A DNA stretch of 64,000 nt from Thermosynechococcus sichuanensis E542 (GTDB lineage Bacteria; Cyanobacteriota; Cyanobacteriia; Thermosynechococcales; Thermosynechococcaceae), in assembly GCF_003555505.1 (NCBI RefSeq), contig NZ_CP032152.1:2279001-2343000 (forward strand), read 5' to 3'. A model generated the notes under the pieces. The model did no database searches. It saw only the letters and a list, made by a program, of their open reading frames with translations, and was not told the origin of the DNA. Below are positions 18,011-27,647 of the stretch, one piece after another (the first letter of the stretch is position 1; the number at the start of each line of letters is the position of its first letter). Position numbers and translations under genes: made by a program.

Positions 18011-19816
18011 ATGGCCACGTTTCGCTCCATTCTGGGTTACTATCGCGCCTATCGGTGGACAGCGATCGCCAGTATTACCGCAGCCAGTCTCTGCGAACTG
18101 GTGGATTTGCTCGTACCCTATGCCATTGGCCAAATTCTCAACCTGCTCTCGCAACAACCCCTTGATCCGCCGGTGGTGGCGATCGCCCATACGCTGCAAA
18201 CATGGACGGGCTGGAACAATACCTTTGGGGTCAATCTCACCGTTCTCGGCAGTATTGTCTTTTTGGCCACTGTGGTGCGTGCCCCAATTCAACCGTGGCT
18301 GGGGGTATGGTTCCACTGGTGGATTGCCTTGGCTGCCCGCCGCGATCACACTCGCAAAGCCGTCGAGAAAATCCTAACGCTGCCCCTAGAATTTTTTGAT
18401 GAAAACAACCCCGGTCGCATTGCCAACCGTGTCAACAAAGGTATTTCCAACCATACCTGGAGCTATCCTGAAATTGCTGGCCAACTGATTCCCAAACTGG
18501 TACGGGTGCTCGGAATTGGTGTGATTGTCTGGTGGCTTGATTGGCTGATCGCCCTTGGGCTGTTGATCTCCTTTACAGTGATCTTGGTGCTGACCCTGCG
18601 CACCCTACGCCGCATTATTCAAAAAGAAGAAATCCTCGACAGCCACATCGAAAGCACCGAAAGCCGCACCTCAGAAATCATTACCAATATCAAAACCGTC
18701 AAAGCCTTTGCTACCGAAGCCCGCGAATTGGCTCGGCAAAAGCAGCGCCTCGATCGCGAGTTCAAGATGGTCATTGACCGCATCCATCGCGGCTATATGC
18801 ACCTGATTACTTGGCAGGGAACCGTCGTCCAGTTCTGTCTTTTTAGTTTGCTGGGGTTCTCCCTCGCAGCCACGATCGCCGGACGGGTCTCCATTGGCCA
18901 CTTTATTACGATTTACACCCTTGCCAGTATGGCCTATGCCGAAATTACACCCCTCTCGCAGGTGTCGGAGGTGTTTGCGCGCCGCTATGCCTCCATTTTG
19001 CGTTTCCATGAATTTATGGAATTGCCCCCTGGTCGCGATGCCATTGATCTTGAGCAACAGGAGATTCCTAGCCTGAAGTTTTCCGGCAAAGTGGATTTTC
19101 AGCACGTCTGGTTTAGCTACACGCCGGGGCGTCCTATTCTGCGGGATATTAATTTGCTCATTGAACCCTGCCAAACGGTGGCCTTGGTGGGGCGATCGGG
19201 TTCGGGAAAATCCACTCTCATCAAGCTCCTCTTTCGCTACTTCCAGCCGGATCAGGGGCAAATTCTCATTGACGGCCAAGATATTCAAACCCTCGATGTC
19301 CGCGCCTATCGCCGCCGCTTGGCCATTGTCCACCAGGAGGTAGATGTCTTTAACGGTACCCTCTGGGATAACCTCACCTATGCCAACCCTGAGGTTAGTG
19401 CCGACGCGGTTTATGAAGCCTGTGCTATTGCACGGGTAGATGAATTTGTACATCAATTGCCCTTGGGCTATCGCACGATTGTGGGTGAACGGGGGTTGCG
19501 GCTTTCCGGGGGACAACGGCAGCGGTTAGGGATTGCCCGTGCCCTCTTGGCGGATCCCGATGTACTGATTTTTGATGAAGCTACCTCAAGTCTCGACTAT
19601 GAATCAGAGCGGGAAATTCAACTTGCCCTGCGCTCCATTACGGGTACTCGCACAATGATTGTGATTGCCCACCGCCTCAGTACAGTACGGGATGCCCATC
19701 AAATTGTGGTGTTGGATCAAGGCACAATTCGTGAGCAGGGAGACCACGAGACGCTCCTCGCCCAAGGAGGCTTGTATGCCCATCTTTATTCCATTCAGCG
19801 CGATCGCGCCCCCTAA
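18011..19816 (+). CDS. ABC-type exporter, fused membrane and ATPase domains
   Basis: A 601-residue half-transporter of the MsbA/multidrug type. The N-terminal membrane domain (about residues 15-330, six helices) is followed by a nucleotide-binding domain. Walker A GRSGSGKST is near residue 394, the signature LSGGQRQRLGIARAL near 497, and Walker B VLIFDEATSSLD near 519, with the H-loop IVIAHRLS after it. The protein presumably works as a homodimer; the exported substrate cannot be told. It starts 75 bases after gpmI. Its TAA stop shares a four-base overlap, CTAA, with the stop of the convergent P-type ATPase. Confidence 0.93.
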   Translation: MATFRSILGYYRAYRWTAIASITAASLCELVDLLVPYAIGQILNLLSQQPLDPPVVAIAHTLQTWTGWNNTFGVNLTVLGSIVFLATVVRAPIQPWLGVWFHWWIALAARRDHTRKAVEKILTLPLEFFDENNPGRIANRVNKGISNHTWSYPEIAGQLIPKLVRVLGIGVIVWWLDWLIALGLLISFTVILVLTLRTLRRIIQKEEILDSHIESTESRTSEIITNIKTVKAFATEARELARQKQRLDREFKMVIDRIHRGYMHLITWQGTVVQFCLFSLLGFSLAATIAGRVSIGHFITIYTLASMAYAEITPLSQVSEVFARRYASILRFHEFMELPPGRDAIDLEQQEIPSLKFSGKVDFQHVWFSYTPGRPILRDINLLIEPCQTVALVGRSGSGKSTLIKLLFRYFQPDQGQILIDGQDIQTLDVRAYRRRLAIVHQEVDVFNGTLWDNLTYANPEVSADAVYEACAIARVDEFVHQLPLGYRTIVGERGLRLSGGQRQRLGIARALLADPDVLIFDEATSSLDYESEREIQLALRSITGTRTMIVIAHRLSTVRDAHQIVVLDQGTIREQGDHETLLAQGGLYAHLYSIQRDRAP

Positions 19817-22293
19817 CTGAGATCAACACCAAGGAAGCGATCCAAGAGCCGATAGCGCCAGAACGTGCGTAGCAAGATTACCCAGAGGAACACAATTAAA
19901 ACAATCAATCCCCACAGCCACCCCGAAAGGGGTTCCAACTCCGCCACTGCCCGTAGGGTCGGCGAGAAGCTGATGATTAGGAAGGCAGCCAGCAGGACTA
20001 AAACCACTGCCACATAACGCCAGTTACCCACTAAAGGTGCACCGCCAACCCATGTTGGATGGGGAGGTTTGAGAAACAGGACTAAACAAAGAGAGGCCAG
20101 CATCAGAGTAGTCACCAAGGCTGTGCGGGCGATCGCCACACTCTGACCCAATTCTGAGAGCACCTCGCGACCATTTAGCAGCGTTGGATCAAAGCGTCCT
20201 TGGAAGAATTCCAGCAGGGGCGTCAGTTCCCGTGCCAAGACCCCCAGATACATGAAAATGGCCAAGAGGGCGAGGCTTAGGGTAGCGGGGATCACAAAGT
20301 GCAGTAATGAACGAATGAGGGATCGATGGGGACGCGGTCCGGGTACCGCCCAAAAAGCCACCGCAAGGGTGGGCAAACCGACCCCCCACAGGGTGAGCAG
20401 GCTATTGTGCTTAATCAGTAGCGGAAACGCCCGCCCTGCCATGACCGTGACTAGACAGAGCAAACTAAAGCTAAACACCCGCACCAAAAAGAGCTTCGTG
20501 ACATCTTGAATGCCGTTGTAGATGCGCTGCCCCTCACGAAAGGCTTCTGGTAAGGCGGCAAAGGAATCGGCAAGCAATACAATATCAGCCACATTACGGG
20601 TAATGGCACTGCCACTTTCCATGGCAATTCCCACATTGGCCTGCTTTAGGGACAGAACATCATTCACACCATCGCCAATCATGGCCACCTGATGCCCAAG
20701 GGCACGGAGTCGAGTCACAAGTTTCGCCTTTTGCTCTGGGGTGATGCGACCAAAGACTGTGGCTTTCTCGGCCATTTGATCAAAGCTGGGATCATCCATG
20801 GCAGCCAATTCTGCTCCGGAGATGGCGATCGCCCCCGCGTCGAGGCCGACTTGTTTACCAAGGGCAACCACCGTTTCCGCATGGTCACCGGAGAGAATTT
20901 TGATTTGAATCCCGGCTTGTTGAAAGCGTTCCAAAACATCGCGGGATTGGGGGCGCAAGCGATCGCCCACCCAAATAACCGCCAAAGGTTCTAAGTTTGG
21001 GGGCAACAGGGGAGTCTCCTGCCGCTCATCCCATTGCGGATCACTACGACTACGGGCAAAGAGAAGCACCCGCAATCCCTGCTGCCGTCCCCGCTGGAGC
21101 AATTCAGCCACCGCAGGCGAGAGGTCTTCACTCTTGAAAAGGACATCCGGTGCCCCCAAAATAAACACTTCTGAGTCCTGCCACGCTGCGGCACTCCACT
21201 TGTAGGTGGAGGAAAAGGGAATTTCGAGGCGGAGGGGTTGGGGACTGCCGCCAAAGGCCTCACTCAAAGCAACAATGGTACGGTTCGGCGCACTAACACT
21301 GGCGGTAAACGTAGCTAGGGCTGCTTTTGTCTTCTCCTCAGTATCGGTGAGGGCATACCAGCTATGGAGTTCAAGGGCATTGGCCGTCAGCGTGCCCGTT
21401 TTATCAAGGCAAAGAATATCCACGCCACTGAGGGACTCAATGGCATTGACCTGCTGCACCAAGACATTGGCACGGGAGATGCGCAGTGCCCCCAAGGCAT
21501 AGGTGAGGGTAATGGTCAGATACAATCCCACCGGCACTAGACCCGCCACCACGGCTGCCGTTTGCACACTCATTTGTAGGGTGGTCAGACGTACCAACAG
21601 CGAGAGCAGCACCAAGAGCCACAGGAAAACCGCGAGCGCCAAAATGACGCGAATAATCAGGTTAATTTCCCGTTGCAGGGGAGTGAGTTTATGGTGGTGG
21701 GTTTTGGCAGCAGCGGTCAGTTGCTGGGCGGTACTTTCTTCCCCCACCTGTTCGGCGACATAGGCGGCAGCGCCCCGCACACAAAAGCTACCAGAGTACA
21801 GGCGATCGCCCGCGTGTTTGGAGATGAGATCCGACTCCCCTGTGAGTAGGGATTCATCCACTTGGATCTGTCCATCACCAACGACGGTGCCATCGGCAAC
21901 GATTTGATCCCCCGGCTCCAAAAGGAGAATATCCCCTTCTACGACTTCCGCAGGATCAAGAATGACCTCTTGGCGATCGCGCAGCACCTTGACCCGGGGA
22001 CGGGTGAGGAGACTAATTTCATCCAACTGCCGTTTGGCGCGAATTTCTTGAACGATACTGATGATGGCATTGAGAAACACCACCACAATGATGGCGGCCA
22101 CATCCCCGGGACGGCCTAAAAAGAGCAAAATGACGCTAATAAAAGCAAAAACCCCATTGATAAACGTGAAGAGGTTTTCCCGCAAAATGTCGCCATAGGT
22201 GCGATTGCTTTCACTTATTTGACGGTTAATGCGACCTCTGGCTTGCCGCTCCGCCACTTCCGCCGCTGTTAAACCCGTCAATGGTGCTGCCAT
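19813..22293 (-). CDS. Cation-translocating P-type ATPase (CtpE-like P2/P3 group)
   Basis: An 826-residue P-type ATPase. The actuator motif TGES is at residues 151-154, the phosphorylation motif DKTGTLT at 297-303 (Asp297), and the hinge GDGVND near residue 560. The fourth helix reads GLVPVGLYLTITL, where Ca2+ pumps normally have PEGL. This VPVGL form and the VQQVNAIESLSGVD segment resemble mycobacterial CtpE, reported to transport Ca2+. No heavy-metal CXXC domain is present. The ion is therefore uncertain; Ca2+ is a guess. The universal stress protein gene ends three bases upstream, implying co-transcription. The 3' end overlaps the ABC exporter stop. Confidence 0.92.
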   Translation of the reverse strand: MAAPLTGLTAAEVAERQARGRINRQISESNRTYGDILRENLFTFINGVFAFISVILLFLGRPGDVAAIIVVVFLNAIISIVQEIRAKRQLDEISLLTRPRVKVLRDRQEVILDPAEVVEGDILLLEPGDQIVADGTVVGDGQIQVDESLLTGESDLISKHAGDRLYSGSFCVRGAAAYVAEQVGEESTAQQLTAAAKTHHHKLTPLQREINLIIRVILALAVFLWLLVLLSLLVRLTTLQMSVQTAAVVAGLVPVGLYLTITLTYALGALRISRANVLVQQVNAIESLSGVDILCLDKTGTLTANALELHSWYALTDTEEKTKAALATFTASVSAPNRTIVALSEAFGGSPQPLRLEIPFSSTYKWSAAAWQDSEVFILGAPDVLFKSEDLSPAVAELLQRGRQQGLRVLLFARSRSDPQWDERQETPLLPPNLEPLAVIWVGDRLRPQSRDVLERFQQAGIQIKILSGDHAETVVALGKQVGLDAGAIAISGAELAAMDDPSFDQMAEKATVFGRITPEQKAKLVTRLRALGHQVAMIGDGVNDVLSLKQANVGIAMESGSAITRNVADIVLLADSFAALPEAFREGQRIYNGIQDVTKLFLVRVFSFSLLCLVTVMAGRAFPLLIKHNSLLTLWGVGLPTLAVAFWAVPGPRPHRSLIRSLLHFVIPATLSLALLAIFMYLGVLARELTPLLEFFQGRFDPTLLNGREVLSELGQSVAIARTALVTTLMLASLCLVLFLKPPHPTWVGGAPLVGNWRYVAVVLVLLAAFLIISFSPTLRAVAELEPLSGWLWGLIVLIVFLWVILLRTFWRYRLLDRFLGVDLS

Positions 22294-22296
22294 ACC

Positions 22297-22728
22297 TTAG
22301 GTTTCCGCTGACTTCACCACAAACACTGAACAGGGGGCATCAGCCACAACAGCGCCACTCACCGAGCCTTGCACAACTCGCTCAACCCCTGTGAGACCGC
22401 GACTCCCCAGCACAATCAGGTCTGCTCCATAGATATTGGCCAAGCGTAAAATTTCCTCGACGGGGTCACCAGTAACAATTTCAATTTCCGAGTCACAGGG
22501 GAGGTGGCTTTGGAACTGTTGTAAATGCTGTTCAATACTACGGTAGGTGCCCATTTGCGGATGCAGCGAGGGGCGATCGGCACTGACCCCAAACCCCGAC
22601 TCCACCGGTGAAATCACATGACTGAGAATCACTTGGGCATCTGGGTCAAGATTTAACTGGGTCACCGCTGCCATCACCCGTGCCGATAACTCACTGGTAT
22701 CGAGTGCCACTAAAATTGTTTTGAACAT
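22297..22728 (-). CDS. Universal stress protein (UspA family)
   Basis: A 143-residue single USP domain. The nucleotide-binding motif G-x2-G-x9-G-S is visible as GSRGLTGVERVVQGSVS near residues 109-125, so ATP binding is likely. The N-terminus MFKTILVALDTSELS is classical. Translation starts at the ATG at 22728, and three bases separate its stop from the P-type ATPase ATG, so the two genes are probably one transcript. Co-location suggests a stress-sensing or regulatory link to the pump, which is inference. The divergent pntA gene is 319 bases away. Confidence 0.93.
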   Translation of the reverse strand: MFKTILVALDTSELSARVMAAVTQLNLDPDAQVILSHVISPVESGFGVSADRPSLHPQMGTYRSIEQHLQQFQSHLPCDSEIEIVTGDPVEEILRLANIYGADLIVLGSRGLTGVERVVQGSVSGAVVADAPCSVFVVKSAET

Positions 22729-23047
22729 GCCTGTGACTCTGTACTTGCAATCTCCTAGTCTGCCACAAGGGCGCTAAGATTGATATTTTCTAGATTCAGT
22801 AAGTAAAAGTACTCAGTGACATTGTCAACATTTGTTACAAACGTTGCTGGGGATCATAAGACTTGTGGAGAACCCCCACGAAATGCTGACATTTCCTCGC
22901 ATTCCCAAGGGGATCGCAGTAGCTTGAGGATCAGTACAGGACAGCAGGCGAATATGTTGTAACGGTGTCGGGCGGTTATAGAAGTGCCCTGATGATTACA
23001 CCAAGGAATTGTTCTGTAAAGACTGCAAACCCTATCCAAGAGTGCCT
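22729..23047. other. Intergenic region between usp-ATPase and pnt operons (319 bases)
   Basis: This gap separates two divergent operons. I see no convincing gene: the short frames are unlike proteins. An HLR1-like element is at 22824-22841. TTATAG near 22976 is a weak -10-like box for pntA. Nothing else stands out. Confidence 0.5.
22824..22841. promoter_or_regulatory. HLR1-like direct repeat (possible RpaB site)
   Basis: GTCAACATTTGTTACAAA has the layout of the HLR1 element, two GTTACA-type hexamers ten bases apart, each followed by two A/T bases. The second hexamer is exact; the first matches only three of six positions. HLR1 is bound by RpaB in cyanobacteria. The site lies between the usp and pnt start regions. 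Weak evidence. Confidence 0.25.
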
Positions 23048-24202
23048 ATGAAAGTTGGGGTCGTTAAGGAACGCGAAGTGGGTGAACAACGGGTTGCCCT
23101 GATTCCCGAAGTCGTTGCCAAGCTGGTGCAGCAGGGGTATCACCTCTGTGTAGAGTCCGGGGCAGGGGATATGGCGCACTTCAGCGATGATGACTACCGT
23201 GCCGCAGGTGCGGAAATTGGTTACTCGATTGAAGAGGTCTGGGGCGGTGTGGATGTGCTGCTCAAGGTTGCCCCGCTGCGCGATCGCGAGGTGGAGTGGA
23301 TTCGCCCCGGCACCACTTTAATTAGTTTTCTCAATCCCTTGGGCAATCCATGGCAGATGCAACACTTGGCCGAGCGGCATATTACGGCCTTTGCCCTCGA
23401 GTGTATTCCTCGCACCAGTCGCGCCCAGAGCATGGATGCCCTTTCTTCCCAAGCAGCGGTGGCGGGCTATGCAGCGGTGTTATTGGCCGCTTCCAATTTG
23501 CCGCGCTTTTTCCCAATGTTGACGACGGCAGCGGGTACAATTCCCCCCGCCAAGGTGTTTGTGATTGGGGCAGGGGTGGCTGGCTTGCAGGCGATCGCCA
23601 CCGCGCGGCGTTTGGGTGCTGTGGTTGAAGCCTTTGATATTCGCCCAGCGGTCAAAGAAGAAGTGCAAAGCCTCGGTGCTAAATTTGTCGAAGTCAACCT
23701 TGAGGAGGACACCGTGGCTGCTGGCGGCTATGCCAAAGAGGTCTCTGAGGCCGCGAAGCATAAAACCCAAGAGGCGATCGCTGCCCATGTCCACAGTGCC
23801 GATGTGGTCATTACCACGGCCCAAGTTCCCGGTAAACCTGCCCCGCTTTTGGTGACAGAACGTATGGTGGCCAGCATGAAACCGGGTTCAGTCATTGTGG
23901 ATTTAGCCGCTGAACAGGGGGGCAACTGTGCCTGCACAGAACCCGGACGCTCCATTTGTCATCAGCGAGTTACGATTATTGGCCCGATTAATCTGCCCTC
24001 AACCATGGCGGTACATGCCAGTCAGATGTATGCCAAAAATATTTCAACGCTTCTGAAGTACCTCGCTCCCAAGGGGGAATTGGTGTTGAACTTTGGCGAT
24101 GACATTGTGGATGCTGCCTGTATCACCCATGAAGGGCAGGTTCGCAACCCACGGGTACTGCAACTGCTGCATCCTGCCCAAACCTTGGCAACAACGGTTT
24201 AG
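23048..24202 (+). CDS. pntA: NAD(P) transhydrogenase, alpha subunit part 1
   Basis: A 384-residue NAD(H)-binding domain (dI) of proton-translocating transhydrogenase. The start MKVGVVKEREVGEQRVALIPEVV is typical; the ATG at 23048 is chosen because a GTG-like start at 23009 adds 13 residues with no family resemblance. The NAD-binding Rossmann motif is FVIGAGVAGLQAIATARRLGA near residues 172-192, and the RQD-loop sequences EVVEAFDIRP are present. It is followed by separate small and beta genes, so the alpha subunit is split as in Rhodospirillum. The enzyme balances NADPH and NADH using the proton gradient. Confidence 0.95.
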   Translation: MKVGVVKEREVGEQRVALIPEVVAKLVQQGYHLCVESGAGDMAHFSDDDYRAAGAEIGYSIEEVWGGVDVLLKVAPLRDREVEWIRPGTTLISFLNPLGNPWQMQHLAERHITAFALECIPRTSRAQSMDALSSQAAVAGYAAVLLAASNLPRFFPMLTTAAGTIPPAKVFVIGAGVAGLQAIATARRLGAVVEAFDIRPAVKEEVQSLGAKFVEVNLEEDTVAAGGYAKEVSEAAKHKTQEAIAAHVHSADVVITTAQVPGKPAPLLVTERMVASMKPGSVIVDLAAEQGGNCACTEPGRSICHQRVTIIGPINLPSTMAVHASQMYAKNISTLLKYLAPKGELVLNFGDDIVDAACITHEGQVRNPRVLQLLHPAQTLATTV

Positions 24203-24226
24203 AGATGTCCCTAGAGGGTTGGTGCG

Positions 24227-24505
24227 ATGACAGATCCCATTCTTGTCGGTCTGATTATTTTTGTGCTGGCCAGTTTCATTGGCTTTGAGGTGATTAGCAA
24301 AGTCCCCCCCACGCTGCATACGCCCCTCATGTCTGGCTCCAATGCTATTTCGGGGATTGCCGTGATTGGTGCCCTACTGATGGCGGGAAGTGGGCACACT
24401 ACCTTAACGGTGGTCTTGGGATTTATTGCGACGGTGCTAGCCACGATTAATGTGGTGGGCGGTTTTTTGGTCACGGATCGCATGTTGCAGATGTTTAAGC
24501 GGTAG
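24227..24505 (+). CDS. pntA2: NAD(P) transhydrogenase, alpha subunit part 2 (membrane)
   Basis: A 92-residue membrane piece of the transhydrogenase dII domain with three hydrophobic helices, including FIGFEVISKVPPTLHTPLMSGSNAISGI, the highly conserved first-helix and loop region. It corresponds to the C-terminal membrane part of E. coli PntA, encoded separately in cyanobacteria. GAGGG lies before the ATG at 24227. It is 24 bases after pntA and 5 before pntB, a tight operon. Confidence 0.95.
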   Translation: MTDPILVGLIIFVLASFIGFEVISKVPPTLHTPLMSGSNAISGIAVIGALLMAGSGHTTLTVVLGFIATVLATINVVGGFLVTDRMLQMFKR

Positions 24506-24510
24506 GAACC

Positions 24511-25911
24511 ATGGATTGGCTAACACGCATTGAAGAATTGAGCTATCTGGGCGCTGCGGCGCTCTTTATCCTCGGTTTGAAAAAATTGGGGTCTCCGGCC
24601 ACGGCTCGTCAAGGAAATCGCCTTGCCGCCTTGGGGATGTTGATTGCAATTGTGGTCACGCTCCTCGATCGCCAGATTATTAGTTACACGGGCATCCTAG
24701 CGGCCATTGGCCTTGGCAGTGTCATTGGCGCGATCGCTGCCTACAAAGTGGAAATGACGGCTATGCCCCAGATGGTGGGGTTGCTCAATGGCTTAGGAGG
24801 GGCGGCCTCTGCCTTGGTGGGCATTGGTGAATTTTGCCGCCTTGTGGCCGTGGGTGAACCCCTGACCGCCAGTACGCTAATCACGATTATTTTGGGGGTG
24901 CTCATTGGTGGCGTCACCCTCACCGGTAGCCTTGTTGCCTTTGGTAAACTGCAGGGACTGATTTCGGGAACTCCAATCATTTTCCCAAGGCAGCAGGTGA
25001 TTAACCTCGGCTTACTGGTGGCTTTCTTAGTGGCCAGTGGTTTGGTGGGGTTGGATCCAAGTCAGTTGCCGATGTTCTGGAGCTTGGTGGCGATCGCCAG
25101 CATTTTGGGAGTGCTCTTTGTCCTGCCCATTGGCGGTGCCGATATGCCGGTGGTGATTTCCCTCTTGAACTCCCTCTCAGGGTTGGCTGCCAGTGCGGCT
25201 GGCTTTATTGTTGGCAACAGTATGCTTATTATCGCTGGTGCCTTGGTGGGGGCTTCGGGGCTGATTCTCACCCAAATCATGTGCAAAGCCATGAATCGCT
25301 CCTTGGCCAATGTCCTCTTTAGTGGTTTTGGCAGTGCGACCACTGGCAACGCAGAGGGGACGGCTCACACCACGGCGAAGTCGGTACGCACAATTGATCC
25401 TGAAGAAAGTGCGATGATGCTCGGCTATGCCAAGTCAGTTGTCATTGTCCCCGGCTATGGAATGGCAGTCGCGCAAGCGCAGCACAGTGTCAAAGAACTG
25501 GCGGATCAACTGGAACGGCTCGGTGTCGATGTCAAATACGCAATTCACCCTGTTGCCGGTCGCATGCCGGGGCACATGAATGTGCTGCTGGCGGAAGCGA
25601 ATGTTCCCTATCCCCAACTTAAGGATATGGAGGACATCAATCCAGAGTTTGAGCATGTGGATGTAGCACTGGTGATTGGCGCCAATGATGTTGTTAATCC
25701 TGCTGCCCGCACCAACCCCGGTAGCCCTGTCTATGGCATGCCCATCCTCGATGTGGATCGGGCACGGCACACGATTGTGATCAAGCGCAGCCTCAATCCG
25801 GGCTTTGCCGGTATTGACAATGAGTTGTTCTACAAAGACAAAACCTTCATGCTCTTTGGCAATGCCAAGGACGTGCTCAATCAACTCATTGCTGAGGTCA
25901 AACACCTCTAG
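24511..25911 (+). CDS. pntB: NAD(P) transhydrogenase, beta subunit
   Basis: A 466-residue protein combining membrane helices (residues about 10-260) and the C-terminal NADP(H)-binding domain dIII. The dIII motif VPGYGMAVAQAQHSVKELAD (near 313-332) and HPVAGRMPGHMNVLLAEANVPY (near 348-369) are hallmark loops over NADP. The GANDVVNPAAR motif near residue 390 also fits. The start is the ATG at 24511, preceded by AGGAA. The stop shares a CTAG overlap with the convergent HAD gene, so both stops lie in the same four bases. Confidence 0.96.
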   Translation: MDWLTRIEELSYLGAAALFILGLKKLGSPATARQGNRLAALGMLIAIVVTLLDRQIISYTGILAAIGLGSVIGAIAAYKVEMTAMPQMVGLLNGLGGAASALVGIGEFCRLVAVGEPLTASTLITIILGVLIGGVTLTGSLVAFGKLQGLISGTPIIFPRQQVINLGLLVAFLVASGLVGLDPSQLPMFWSLVAIASILGVLFVLPIGGADMPVVISLLNSLSGLAASAAGFIVGNSMLIIAGALVGASGLILTQIMCKAMNRSLANVLFSGFGSATTGNAEGTAHTTAKSVRTIDPEESAMMLGYAKSVVIVPGYGMAVAQAQHSVKELADQLERLGVDVKYAIHPVAGRMPGHMNVLLAEANVPYPQLKDMEDINPEFEHVDVALVIGANDVVNPAARTNPGSPVYGMPILDVDRARHTIVIKRSLNPGFAGIDNELFYKDKTFMLFGNAKDVLNQLIAEVKHL

Positions 25912-26621
25912 GAGGGGGTGGCGGCCACGCTGCGGTCAAACACTCGGGCAATTTCCGCAAGGTCAAACTGATCAAGGCGATCCAGTACCCAATGGCAGCG
26001 ACGCTGGAGCATATGGAAGGGATAGGTGTGGGCTACTCCCAAAACTTTGACACCGGCTTCGCGGGCGGATTGCACCCCCACCAACGTGTCCTCGATCGCC
26101 AGACAATCAGCGGCTGTCAGGTCAGCCTCTAGGGTTTGCAACTGTTGAACAGCACGCAGATAGGGATCAGGGTAGGGTTTGCTGCGTTCGACGCTTTCGG
26201 CACTGATAATGCAATCCACAATGGGAGTCAAGTTGCCTCGCTCAAGGGCTAAGTCCACATCGGATCGCAGGGCACCGGTGACAATGGCAATTTTCAATTG
26301 CGCGGCATGGAGTTGCTCCAGCAGGGCGATCGCTCCCCCAAAGAAGGGAAACGGTTCGAGACTGGCCAAGCGTGCGCGGTAGGTGGCGGCCTTTTGTGCC
26401 ACCAGTTTATCCAAATAAGCGGGGGTGACAGCCCGTCCTCGGCGGCTGAGGAGATTATCTAAACAGGCGCGATCGCTCCGTCCTAAGCAAAAAAGGTCAT
26501 ACTCGCCCCGCTGCGGTCGCAGATTTTCTTGCAGCAGGATTTCATCAATGAGGGCAGCATGGATCGCCTCATCGTCGAGGATGACACCATTGAAATCAAA
26601 CAAAACTGCCTTCAGGGGCAT
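25908..26621 (-). CDS. HAD-superfamily hydrolase, beta-phosphoglucomutase-like, with DxN motif
   Basis: A 237-residue HAD protein with a cap domain inserted after motif I. Motif I reads FDFNGVILDD, so the nucleophile Asp9 is followed by Asn11 where phosphatases and phosphomutases normally have Asp. Motif II is VTGAL, motif III lysine lies in SKPYPDPYL, and motif IV is AIEDTLVG. The change at position +2 removes the usual general acid/base and may lower or alter phosphatase activity. It begins two bases after trpC on the same strand, so it is likely expressed with it. Substrate unknown. Confidence 0.85.
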   Translation of the reverse strand: MPLKAVLFDFNGVILDDEAIHAALIDEILLQENLRPQRGEYDLFCLGRSDRACLDNLLSRRGRAVTPAYLDKLVAQKAATYRARLASLEPFPFFGGAIALLEQLHAAQLKIAIVTGALRSDVDLALERGNLTPIVDCIISAESVERSKPYPDPYLRAVQQLQTLEADLTAADCLAIEDTLVGVQSAREAGVKVLGVAHTYPFHMLQRRCHWVLDRLDQFDLAEIARVFDRSVAATPS

Positions 26622-26623
26622 AC

Positions 26624-27547
26624 CTAGCGTGCTAACTCTGGGAATAACTGCTGAATCCGTGCTTGGAGTTGCTCCGCCTCGCTCAAGTGCGCCATCTCTG
26701 CTGGGGGTCGCATTAGAGATTCTCCCACTAAAATCGCTTGGGCACCGGCTTGGGTCACCCGTTCAACATCGGCACGCTGATGAATGCCGGATTCACTGAC
26801 CACAAGGATGTCGCGATCGCGCAATTGCGCCCCATAGGTGGCCAAAAGCTTTTCAGTGGTGGCCAGATCAACACTAAAGTCCGTCAAATTGCGATTATTG
26901 ATGCCCACGAGGCGTACCTCCTCAAGGCCTAAAACCCGCTCCATCTCCTCGGCAGTGTGTACTTCCACCAGTGCCGTCAGTCCCAATCCTTGGGCAATGC
27001 GCAGGAAATAGCGCAAATCACGATCCGAGAGAATAGCGGCAATCAGGAGCACAGCATCGGCGCCCCGCAGCCGTGCCAGAAACATCTGATAAGGGTAGAT
27101 GATAAAGTCCTTGCACAGCAGGGGCACTTCCACCACTTGGCGAATTTGGGCAAGGTACTCAAAACTCCCTTGAAAAAACTCACTGTCCGTCAGCACAGAA
27201 AGACAGGTCGCGCCAGCGGCAACATAGGCTTGGGCGATCGCCACCGGCTCAAAGTTGGGGCGAATAATCCCTTTACTGGGAGAGGCCTTCTTCACCTCAG
27301 CAATCAGTGCCGGCTGGGTGACAGGGTTTTGCAGTGCGGCGAAAAAGGAGCGCACAGGTGGCGCATCGAGCACCTGACGTTGCAAGTCCGGCAAGGGCAG
27401 TACCTCCCGCAGTTGCTCCACCTCCTGTTCCTTGTGCCAAACAATTTTCTCGAGGATATTGCGGGGGGCATCATCGGCTACGGGAACTTGGTAGTGAAGG
27501 TTACGAACAGTGACAGGAGGATTCGGGGGACGCCGGCGAATTTGCAT
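26624..27547 (-). CDS. trpC: Indole-3-glycerol phosphate synthase
   Basis: A 307-residue TIM-barrel enzyme that closes the indole ring in tryptophan synthesis. Motifs: [15 protein letters not shown] (catalytic lysine region), [42 protein letters not shown] and [13 protein letters not shown], all in family order. The N-terminal extension of about 45 residues before the catalytic barrel is usual in cyanobacterial TrpC. The ATG at 27547 is the first in frame. The photolyase gene diverges 100 bases away. HAD follows at two bases. Confidence 0.96.
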   Translation of the reverse strand: MQIRRRPPNPPVTVRNLHYQVPVADDAPRNILEKIVWHKEQEVEQLREVLPLPDLQRQVLDAPPVRSFFAALQNPVTQPALIAEVKKASPSKGIIRPNFEPVAIAQAYVAAGATCLSVLTDSEFFQGSFEYLAQIRQVVEVPLLCKDFIIYPYQMFLARLRGADAVLLIAAILSDRDLRYFLRIAQGLGLTALVEVHTAEEMERVLGLEEVRLVGINNRNLTDFSVDLATTEKLLATYGAQLRDRDILVVSESGIHQRADVERVTQAGAQAILVGESLMRPPAEMAHLSEAEQLQARIQQLFPELAR

Positions 27548-27647
27548 GATGAGTTTCGTAGGAGTTGCAACAGTTGACCATTAAGATAAACCACAACGAC
27601 CATTTCAAACTACCCTCCCCCGCATTCTTCTCAGCATGTGAATCAAC

